Source of the DNA: Flaccisagitta enflata | Lineage: Eukaryota; Chaetognatha; Sagittoidea; Aphragmophora | Length of the DNA stretch: 64,000 nt | Direction of reading: 5' to 3' | Assembly: GCA_965153355.1 (NCBI GenBank) | Contig: OZ231126.1 | Coordinates: forward strand, 61,752,001 to 61,816,000 | Part shown: one piece after another, positions 1 through 9,628 of the stretch | How positions within the stretch are numbered: the stretch's first letter is position 1 | Layout: every line of letters starts with the position of its first letter | Notes under the pieces: generated by a model | Told to the model about the DNA's origin: nothing | Database searches by the model: none | Seen by the model: the letters and a program-made list of their open reading frames with translations, nothing else | Made by a program: the position numbers and the translations under genes

Positions 1-1
1 G

Positions 2-154
2 CAGAATAATTACCGACGGACCCACCGACACTGTATGAATTCGCGAGTAGACTGGAACGGAATCGAAGAGAAGGAAAAGCGCTTGCCGCGCTTAAAGTCT
101 GATAAAGCATCAGTACTGAACCGATCAAATTGTAACGGATCTTCCAACGTCTGA
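2..154 (+). other. Window edge: possible C-terminal coding remnant
   Basis: Frame 2 is open from the window edge to a TGA at 152-154 and gives about 50 basic residues with no family I recognise. A possible acceptor (gtgtttcag) lies near 301-309, followed by a short open stretch that ends in a stop and an AATAAA. This could be the 3' end of a gene lying to the left, but it may be chance. From 155 to 423 I see nothing else. Confidence 0.15.
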
Positions 155-418
155 CGGAAAATCTGTTTGCAACTGTCAGTCTCATTTCGATTAACACCGA
201 TCATTCATAAGCTTTCAGGGGTGAAAAGGGTTCGGGTTTCAAGGAACGATTTTTCGGTAAACAGATCGGAAAAGAATTAAATTCTCTTTGAAATGTTCTC
301 GTGTTTCAGATGCGCCAGTGGCCCCTCGTCTCGTCAGTCAGAAAGCGATGGTTCTCCGGCCAACTAGATGCTCTCCATTGCAATAAAATTCTCGTCTTCG
401 TCATCACAATTTCCAGTA

Positions 419-799
<381 letters not shown>

Positions 800-2372
800 A
801 CAAAGGCACATACACAAGTGAGAAAGACTGGCATAACCAGTGATAGTTATTAGAATGTGACTGAGTCAGACTGACATTTGAGAGACCATTAAAAAAGATA
901 GAGGTGGAGATAAAAGGCAGTGAAGAAATAAAGGCGTACGGATTGAGAGTGCCCATATCTATTGGAGATTATCGAAATTTCCGTTTTACCCTCCCAGTCA
1001 TTCGAAGATCAAGCACGATAAACGCCAATCGAGGAGTGCCGTTAGACTCTATCGCGTTGCCTGGGAATTTCGACGGCCTAAATTGTTTTTCTTCATTGCC
1101 AACAGTGCTTAAATGTTACTAGCAGCGCTGGTTAACGTGGTTTTCCCATCCTAATAAAGCAAATACTAGCAGAAAAAACAAACAAACCAAAAAACAAACG
1201 AAAACAGTTGATCATATACAATTCATTTACACTGGTATTTACGCACATCTGTATAAGATACGAAAATAAAAAAAATCAGTCACTAATACATGTAATACAT
1301 GTTCTAACTGCTTTCAGTAACTTTTCTTAGCTGTTGCACCATTACCTACGATTGACCATCCATGGATCCAGATATAAACTTGCTGATGATATTAACAGCT
1401 CATAAGAGATAGTAGTCAGTTGCCCTCTGTTGTCCTCAACGATCAAAAGGCGATGCAATGGTTTATAGATCAGATCTGGTTGAAACCGGATTGTATTCTT
1501 GCTCTTTCTAAAAAAATATAAGTGGGGAGAAACACGCAAGCCAGTTCGCTCCTGGTCCTTCTTAGTCGCGGACACGCGACTCTACACGTTGCTCTGTCGG
1601 TCCGTAGTCTGACCAAAACATTAATGGACTACATTTGAATCCCGCTCTAACGGATTTCGAGGGACCAGCCTTTCAAATATTTGAAATCTTCCAGGAAGCG
1701 AAAAATTTCTCATCAAACTTCCAACATGACCAACTCAACATTATCTTGTTAGAATATACCAAAATATGAAAGAAAATCGTATACATGTACGGCAGTAAAA
1801 AACATGTCATGTCCCTTGATTAGCAAAAATTATTGCCCTGGATTAAGTAAAAAACCCTAAAATGAGTGATTGATGTTCATGATTTTCATGTCATTTCAGT
1901 TTGCTTAAAAGGCCAGTGTATCTTTCCCACTCCATGAATTTTCAACATGCTTCCTTCCACAATTTGAAGGTCTGCCAGGGACTTTCAAATCTTATCTGTT
2001 AAAGGTGGCTTAAAAAGGAAAGGTAAAGGTAGCTTAAAAACTAAATAAAAGAAAATAAGAAAAAAATTATGAGTTTGCATCATTACTGTCGGAATTCCGT
2101 TAGGAGCGGGGCTGTTGGAGCGGGGTTCAACCTCATGGTCTTTATTTTTGTGTTATAGGTCGCAGAAAGGTACAAATACTTTTTTGCTGTCGTTTTGTAA
2201 TACTATAATACCGGCTTAATACTGCCGCTGCCCAACTGTCTGCGACTTTTTCGAGTGTCTCGATGCGTCCTCGCATCTTCTCAAGTTTTATGGTTCGCTC
2301 GTCAATCTGTCTTTCTTTATCTCTCGATCTCTGTCTCCATCTCCGTCACTCTGTATCCGTCTGTCTTTATCC
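800..2372. other. Repeat-poor stretch without a recognised gene
   Basis: Moderately AT-rich sequence with only short open frames and no family match. A partial R1 hairpin repeat head (AGTCGCG...CGCGACT followed by tctacac) sits at about 1564-1615. No RNA gene or conserved exon was recognised. Confidence 0.5.
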
Positions 2373-2503
<131 letters not shown>

Positions 2504-2716
2504 GCTCGTTCGCTCGGTCTTGGATCCGGTTCCTTGAAGAATGGTAGATATCTACGGCTTTTTATGTACATATAGGCTATAGCTAGTGCGGCCTCAAAGT
2601 ACATAGTTACGGCCAGGGGAAGTGAAACAAAACGGATAAGTTACATCCCCTTGACACTATTCGCCCTTGAAACTCAAAAGAAGAAGCCAAATAGCTTCTG
2701 TTCTTCCATTTCTTCA

Positions 2717-2830
<114 letters not shown>

Positions 2831-2894
2831 CATTGGTAGCTATCTTTTATTGATTTCTTATGTTGGCCGCTTTGTAAATAACGGGTAATTAGAA

Positions 2895-3053
2895 CAAGGC
2901 CGGTTACACGGCTACCCCATTTTCGTGCGGGTGGCGAGGGGCAGTGACAGAGATGGTAACTTAGGCATTTGGACAGGAGCAGTGAGCTCATAAACGCTGA
3001 AAGAGTATTAGTCGCAACTCGCAAAAGTGTCAGATGGTCAGCGGTGCCCGATG
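2895..3053 (-). mobile_element. R1 hairpin-ended short interspersed repeat, diverged
   Basis: Read on the minus strand it has the R1 signature: a head with accgctgaccat and cttttgcga, then cactgctcctg, cactgcccct, ggggtagccgtgt and an end in ccggccttgtt. It abuts the left edge of duplicon copy A. Confidence 0.7.
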
Positions 3054-3082
3054 CCCTTAATTTAAACTATGGTGGTGAAAGG

Positions 3083-3413
3083 GGCAGCCGCCCCGAAGGA
3101 GCGGATGACCTTTGCTGGGCTAGGATTTGAGCATTGAGGCTAGGATGTAAGCCTCAAGGCTGGGTTTAGAGCTATGAGGCTAGGATTCAAGCTGAGATTT
3201 GAGCCATCAGGCTTGCATTGGAGCCTCAAGGCCACAATTTGAGCATCAAGGCTGGAATTGGAGCCTCGAGGATTGGATTTAGGCCTTGAAGCTAGGGGTC
3301 TCGAGGCTGGGATAGAAGCAGGCGGGGAGGGGGACGAAGAAGGAGGAGAAGGAGAAAATCATCCATATGTGTGAAAGCATAGGTCGTCGGCCCCTTCAGG
3401 CCGATTCCCAAAA
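3083..3413. mobile_element. R2 snapback element with internal GAGGCTGGGATT minisatellite (copy A)
   Basis: Ends are ccccgaaggagcggatgacc on the left and a matching inverted ...cataggtcgtcggcccctt on the right. Between them is an array of roughly 20-bp units resembling gaggctaggatttgag, then a gaaggaggagaagg purine tract. Related copies are at 7884-8390, 14604-15005, 38573-39007 and in copy B. Confidence 0.75.
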
Positions 3414-3477
3414 AGGGGAGTGAAGAGTCGCGACTAGAAAGTGATTTGCCAAGTTTCTTTGTAAAACTTTCGTTTTT

Positions 3478-3624
3478 AGTCGCGGACACGCGACTCTACA
3501 CCTGGCCGTGTCGGTCGGTCGGTAGGTCCGTCGGTCCGTCACATTTTTAAATTCCGAGCGGTTTTTGCAGTACTGCTCCTGCCCAACCGTCCGCGACTGG
3601 ATTGCCGTGTATCCGGCCTTGTTT
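3478..3624 (+). mobile_element. R1 hairpin-ended short interspersed repeat (copy A)
   Basis: It starts with AGTCGCG-gacac-CGCGACT, a self-complementary head, followed by tctacac and GGTCGGTCCGTC repeats. It then has actgctcctgcccaa and ends in gtgtatccggccttgtt before TTTT. Confidence 0.85.
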
Positions 3625-4740
3625 TGAATTGGCGTTTAGTCCAAATCCATTATAAACATCCAGAAAAAAAATCTAGCATGAAGTTTCTCTTTTTGACCAC
3701 CCATTAGGGCCGTTCTAGAGGCTCTTTACTCGTAAAAGAATGTTTTTTTTAAAATGACGAACAATCTGTACTTATCACTAGTTTTTATTTGCAAACAAAC
3801 AATATATCAAACAAGTTCTTCAAAAAACAAAAACAATCTTTTATAAATCCTTTTTTCGTAGGGCGCTAACGCTTTCACAAAAAAAGTTAGGTGAAAACAC
3901 ACGCGAGAATAACAATAGTATGAAGGTGATTAAAAGGAGGCTGACTATAAGCCTGAGCAAATTAAGGCCTCGGTAATATTCATGTTCAGTTAAACAAACA
4001 ACTTCTGAACTTGTAAATTACTGCTTTAAAACAAATAACAAAAAGCAGCATGTAATTGCAAATTAGCTTCATAATTTGTAATCTTAGCCCGATTTAAAGA
4101 TTTTCTTTTTAAATAAGAAGGTATTCACAGGGGAAGCAAATGAAAAGCCATTTATGTGAGTTAGTGATTTTTTTTTCTCACAGAATAGCTTCATGCATGT
4201 AAAAGGTGCATACGATATTATATATTTCAACAAGAAAAGAATAAACTCCATTTTTGCTAAAAAAAAAGTATATAAAAACGCTCGATTTGCAAAAAAAAAG
4301 TTTGGTACGTTTTTGATTATGAGATACATGGTACGGATATTCGAAGCCATTGATAGAGCACATTGTTTATAGCATTTAGGTACCAATTTTGGTTATTTTC
4401 TAATTGTCTTCGATGGAGATGTTGCGTGAAAAAAAGCATTGCATATAAATAATGTACATCGATTCATTGCAGTATAGTATTAATGAGTTTGCTCATGAAA
4501 TGACCCATTAATGCGGATATGTCTAAATTTTGAGGGACAATCTTAGCAATTATGTGGCTCTCTAATTCTTTATGTACAGCTAAGGATGCCTGTAAGCACA
4601 TATGGCCTCGCTCCGCTATGGACCACGATGCCTCTTTCATCTTTCAAATCAAAACTTGTGAAAAAGAAACGTCCTCACTTTTGTCGACTCGACATTGACA
4701 GAATTTTTTTTCAGAAGGAAAAAAGCAATCGCGGTCTATC
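3625..4740. other. AT-rich 3' flank of the transporter gene (copy A)
   Basis: About 1.1 kb of AT-rich sequence shared with copy B. Short open frames here show no family similarity. It probably holds the 3' UTR of the minus-strand transporter and otherwise nothing recognised. Confidence 0.5.
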
Positions 4741-6405
4741 TCAGACATATTCCAAAGAAGCCCTGGAGGGTTTTCTATTTTTCTCCCAATTGGCTACGAC
4801 TATTTCATCAGAGGGATTCTCCGAGCGTTCCGTGGGGCACAGGTTGCAAATGTGATGCGTGCTCTTTTGCATAATGTCGAGGTCTTCCATAACCTGCGGC
4901 AGAGGCTGGTTTTTGGTTTCCGGCATGAAAATAGCGGCTAAAGCGGCCAAGATGGCCAACGCACCGAAGGCGTACTCCGGAATAAGGGGATTGCTTCGGA
5001 AAAGCACCGAAGCGAAAGTGGCGCCTAACGCGGCGATGCGGCTGCAGCCAACGGCCACGTGATAGGATGTCGACCGGACGTTGGTCGGAAACAATTCCGC
5101 CGCCAAAATGTTGACCAACGAGAAACAAGCGGACGTACCGAATTTGCCGACTAAACTCATCCCAAATGCGAAATTGGAATTTTCGCCCAAATCGCCGACG
5201 ATGGACCGGACGACGGCGAGGATGAGCAAAGGCGCCCCGGCGATGCTTTGGAACAGCAAAGTGGAGAAACGGCGAGTTGTAAAATGAACGATCACGATGA
5301 CCAAAAACACGGCCGGCAGCTCGATCACGCCAAAAAGAAAACCGCTAAGAAAACGATTATCAGAGAATTCCTGCAAGGAAAACTGCAGACCGAAGTAAAC
5401 CAAAGTGGTGACCATCCACAGGAAGCTCATGACGGCTAGACAAACGATGTAAAGAGGCGTCCAGCGGCGAGGCATGGCGAAATCCTCCGGCGATTCGCCT
5501 TTGGTCTCCTCGCCGGTCTCCTCGTCACGATCCTCGCCTTCTTCCTCGCCGCTTTCTTCGCGATCCTCTTCGCCGACGCCGCTGTCGTCGACGCATTTTG
5601 ACGCTTCTTCTCCCACATCTTTCCCCTTCACTTCCTCCTCCTCTTCCGCCTCCTCCGCGCCACCGCCTTCGCGCTTGGCTTTGGCGGCGAGACAGCGGCT
5701 CAAAAGGCGCGGAAGTTTCGGCTGTTGGGCTAGAAGCTCGTCGAAATCTAAGCCTCGACCCTCCGCGTATCGGCGGAGAATTTTCGAAGCCTCCTCGATT
5801 TTGCCCTTGCGCACGAGCCAAAAGAGAGACTCGGGGATGAGGAAGTATGACGGCAGCGAAAGCAACGCCAGCAGCGAGAGGCATGCGTAAAGGTGGCGCC
5901 ATTGAGGGAGCAGATAAGCGAATCCTGCTGCGGAAATGAGGCCCACGCCCCAAGCGCCGTAAATAGCCAGGCCCGGGATGAGACGATATTGACTCGAAAA
6001 GAGTTCCGTCGAGTAAGTCCAGGTGGTGAAGCAGCCGCCGGCGTAGATGAACCCCGCTATCACGCGAATCACGAAGTACATCGGGTATGAATTGACGAAA
6101 AGAGTGAGCGAACCGTTGAGAGCCATTGCCAAGCTGCAACCGATGAGGACCGGCTTTCTGCCAATACGGTCCGACAGTGGGCCGAGAACGGCATTGCCCA
6201 ACAAAATACCGATGAAGAAGATGGTGTTGCAGAGGTTGTCCAAGTACGCCTCCCCGCAGACCAAATCAAATTCGACGATGATGCTATGACGGCGCTCAAA
6301 GTCGCCATAATCGAAAACCCGGCAGTCGCGTGTTGCCGAGGTTGTGTTATCAGAGTAGGCCAGGCACTTGTCCTCGGGCGTCCGGTTGCTTGAGGGGTTT
6401 TCCTG

Positions 6406-6477
<72 letters not shown>

Positions 6478-6486
6478 TGAGTGAGT

Positions 6487-6517
<31 letters not shown>

Positions 6518-6529
6518 TGAGAGAGAGAG

Positions 6530-6590
<61 letters not shown>

Positions 6591-6827
6591 ACTATCAGAC
6601 GAGGTGCAAATGGTAAAATTTGCAATGAGAGAATCAGGCAGAAAGACGGACGGCTGACGGATGCCATATGGTGCAAGAATCACTTAAAGAGAATCACAGG
6701 CGAAAGGCAAATATTCCTTCAGCAGACAATTGAATATACAGGAAGAGAGATGGGGAAAAAAAAAGATGACTTCGAAAAAAGTAGCATAGCCTTTTAAAAT
6801 GTGCTGGAACGATGGAATGGAAAAAAA

Positions 6828-6867
<40 letters not shown>

Positions 6868-7239
6868 GAGAGACTGACAGAAAAAAGAGCGAGACAGAGA
6901 CAGAATTCTGTCGTGAATGATGGCGGGTTTGTTTGTCAACTCACTTCCTGAATTGAAAAAAAATGTAAAGAACGTTGACCTTGTGGAAAGGTGATGGAAA
7001 GGAGCCGGTTGCCAGCATGGAGAACAAAAACTGAATGACCCGGTTTTGCATTGACTGAGCGAAACGAAAAAGGAAAAAAAATCACTTACTGCGCATGTAA
7101 ATTTTGGCGTCCACTTCCCGTAATCGTGAGCCATCATTTGCCAGCAGTAGGTACACACCATGAAAAGGGTATAGAAATAAATGCCCAACGGATACCATCC
7201 TTTGACGCCGATGCGGTTCAATATAAAATCCACATCCAT
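4741..7239 (-). CDS. SLC22-like MFS organic ion transporter, copy A
   Basis: Two exons on the minus strand: 7239-7090 (50 codons, donor GTAAGT) and 6402-4741, giving about 603 residues. It belongs to the major facilitator superfamily and most resembles SLC22 organic cation/anion carriers of the plasma membrane. Exon 1 opens with the family's MDVDFILNRIGVKGWYP type start and TM1. Exon 2 has a Cys-rich, N-glycosylatable extracellular loop, then VEFDLVCGE, the MFS loop motif GPLSDRIGRKPVL, and PESLFWLVRKGKIEEASKIL after TM6. About 60 strongly acidic residues are inserted in the central cytoplasmic loop before TM7, longer than usual. Six further membrane segments follow. The substrate cannot be deduced. 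The intron's 3' end is a (CT)n(CA)n microsatellite directly before the acceptor. The only coding difference from copy B that I found is a synonymous GCA/GCC. Confidence 0.9.
6410..6588. repeat. (GT)n(GAGT)n(GA)n microsatellite in transporter intron (copy A)
   Basis: Lies within the intron of the minus-strand transporter, where it reads (CT)n(CA)n and ends about 6 bp before the acceptor CAG. Copy B has a longer, purer version at about 59431-59618. Confidence 0.95.
6831..6864. repeat. (GA)n microsatellite in transporter intron (copy A)
   Basis: About 16 GA units. The same locus in copy B (59860-59979) has about 59 units, which is the main length difference between the two copies. Confidence 0.95.
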
Positions 7240-7883
7240 ATTTTCGTTTTTGTGGCTCTAGTTTTAGAATTAGCTTTTTGTCGAGGTTGCTTTAAGTGCG
7301 CTTTTTTTCCTTTTTGGATTTTGGGAATTTTCTTATAAAAGGAGCAAGAAGCAGCCTCAAGGAAGATTTGGTAAGTTTCTTTTACTCCGGCCGAGTGCGA
7401 GAGCATCGAGAGAGGTTATCGTGGCACCATAGTAAGAGAAAGCTTAGTAAAAAGAGAGAGAGGAAGAAAAGCTTTTTCCTCCTTTTATTTTTTGATGATG
7501 CGTGCGGACGGCCAACCATCGCTGATTGGCCGGTCCCCTTTTTCTTTCGCCAACATCTCTCGACGAAACCGACGCGGGATGTGTTATTATATTATCGTAG
7601 GCAAAGCATATACGCAATCTACGTCACGGTGGGGTGTTTTATACAAAATATTTTGTCGAGTCCCTTTGTCTTACTAGATACTGTCCGTAGGCGGCGAGAC
7701 GGCGTAATAAGTTGAGGTAGCATGATCTTCCCTAACTCTGATAGTTTTTGAGTGATGTAATGAGCATGTATTTGCATGACATATGTGGCTGCTTCATATA
7801 ACGTTATTGCTATGTATCCCTTTGTCCCACTAAACCAATACAGAGTGCAAAAAATAATGATTATGTATGACCGTTTTCCTTTT
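7240..7883. promoter_or_regulatory. Upstream region of the transporter, possible bidirectional promoter
   Basis: The sequence between the transporter start (7239, minus) and the first repeat contains a TATAAAAG on the plus strand at about 7333 and a consensus donor (ttg|GTAAGTT) at about 7368. These would fit a non-coding first exon of the plus-strand helicase gene. No coding potential was recognised. The role is inferred only. Confidence 0.3.
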
Positions 7884-8390
7884 TTGGGCAGCGGCCCCGG
7901 AGGGGCCGATGACCTATGATTCCACATAGGGCAATTTTCTCCGCCTTATCGTCCCTCCAAGCCTCAAATAAAGCCTCTCACCCAAATCAGGCCTCTTTCG
8001 ACTACAAATCAGACTTTTCTGACCCCAAATCAGCCTTCCTCGACCCCAAATCAGGCCTCCCAGACCCCAGATCAGGCTTCTCAGACCCCAAATTAGCCCT
8101 CCCAGACCCCAGATCAGGCCCAACCTCCAATTAGGCCTCTCAGATCCAAATCAGGCCTCAGACCCCATCGTGCCTGACCCCAAATTAGACCCCTAAGACC
8201 CAAATAAGGCCTTTCAGACCTCAAATCTGCCTCTCAGACCCCAAACCACGCCTCTCACACCCTAAATCAGACCTTTCAGAGCCATAATCAGGCCCTCTCC
8301 CCTCCAAACCACTTCTCAAACCTATAAAATTGTCCATGTTTAATCATAGCCATCTGCCTCTCCGGCCACTGCCCCTCTCATTATCTCATT
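7884..8390. mobile_element. R2 snapback element with CAGACCCCAAATCAGGCCTCT minisatellite (copy A)
   Basis: The left end is gcagcggccccggaggggcc then gatgacctatgattccacat. The array has about 18-20 bp units of the form cagaccccaaatcaggcct. The right arm is degraded here (tctgcctctccggccactgcc) but intact in copy B (61004-61520), where it is an inverted copy of the left end. Confidence 0.75.
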
Positions 8391-9195
8391 CCCACACACA
8401 CTAACTTAGGGGCATCGGGTACCGCTGACCATGTAACGCTTTTGCGACTATTCAAAACTCATTTCGTTGCTAAAGAGACTGACAATCATCTTAGAAAACC
8501 GCCCATAAGTAAACAGGGCCAAGTAGGCACATATGGTGCAATGTGTGGATAGTTGACAAATGCGTCACCAACAGACAGACCAACCAACCAACAGACAGCC
8601 AGTTATAGAGGTGCTTTGACGCACCTAAAAATCATCCTCAAATCAAAAACGAAATTGTTGTGAATTTTCAGTCTCACAGATGCGCGGTCTAAATGATACA
8701 GGAAGAATTTGTAGTGTCATGAACCAACTGACAGAAACTCTGACAGCGTTATGCAAATAAAAACATAAAATAGTGCCACTAAGAAACGGGAGATAGACAA
8801 TTTTTGGAAAAAGAAAAACAATGCGGGCCTTAAAATTAGTCCCTCCATGTTGGGTAAGCGGGACGAGAAGAAATACCAAATTTTTGCTATGTTAAGCATC
8901 CAAATGACAAATGGATTATGTGTATATATGTGTATAACATAAATCTTCCTCAGGGCGATTATATGGATATGAACAAAAAAGCGTCGATTCAGTACATTTT
9001 TTAAAACTTCTCTTAAAATTTGGATATGATCAGTATTTTGCGGTTTGTCTGATGTGTATTATAATAAATATTGGAAAAGAAATGAAATTTCATACTGCAA
9101 CGTATTGTTTTCTTTTGAAAAATTATAAGTGTGACACCCACTAAACTCAAATTTGCACTGAAAAATACTCAAAAAAATACTCACAATGAGTTTTT
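8391..9195. other. Spacer between repeats (copy A)
   Basis: Contains the head motif gggtaccgctgaccatgtaa / cttttgcgactattc, which is also seen at 2895-3053 and 15040-15085, and a PuPy-poor AT-rich stretch. No gene was recognised. It is identical or nearly so to copy B. Confidence 0.4.
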
Positions 9196-9390
9196 AGTCG
9201 CGTGCTACGCGACTCTACATCCCGCTATGTTGGTCCGTCGGTTGGTCGGTCCGTCGGTTGGTCGGTCCCCTTTTTGGCGTTTCTAAGCTTTTTGAGCCTA
9301 CTGCTCCTGCCCAAATGCTCTGGTGACCTTCTCCAGCACTGCTCCTGCCAACCCACACGCGACTGGGGTAGCCGTGTATCCGGCCTTGTT
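9196..9390 (+). mobile_element. R1 hairpin-ended short interspersed repeat (copy A)
   Basis: Full-length R1: AGTCGCG-tgcta-CGCGACT head, GGTCGGTCCGTCGGTTGGTC array, two ctgctcctgcc blocks, and end gccgtgtatccggccttgtt. Flanked by T-runs on both sides. Confidence 0.9.
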
Positions 9391-9628
9391 TTAACACCAC
9401 TTTTGCGTATATTTTAAGAAACGACCGACAGAAATTTGCTTCGTAGACCACCCAAACGTCAAGGAGGAATGGCGAAAAAATCGATGAACACGTTTTCTGT
9501 GCGTCCTCGCGCATCAACCAGAGATCATGGCCGTCCATCGGTCGGATTTGCAACATTTACCAAGCGCACCAATTTTCATTCATTCTCTCTTCCCTATTTT
9601 CTTTCTTTCTTTCTTTTCTTTTTCTTAG

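Larger units (their letters stand above)
3091..9626. repeat. Segmental duplication, copy A (pairs with 56101-62772)
   Basis: The sequence is nearly identical to 56101-62772 in the same orientation. The offset is 53,010 at the left end, 53,021 across the transporter and 53,145 at the right end. Most of the offset drift comes from microsatellite and tandem-repeat length. It contains the whole transporter gene plus two R2 and two R1 repeats. The left edge lies in an R2 terminus. The right edge lies in a TTTC-rich tract one base before an AG splice acceptor (9627-9628). Confidence 0.95.

Noticed and set aside
9436-9628. ATG at 9469 with a hydrophobic FSLPYFLSFFLFFFL stretch, a possible signal-anchor start for the helicase protein
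   Set aside because: The hydrophobic stretch is the translated TTTC pyrimidine tract of an intron, and the same ATG in copy B reads into unrelated sequence.
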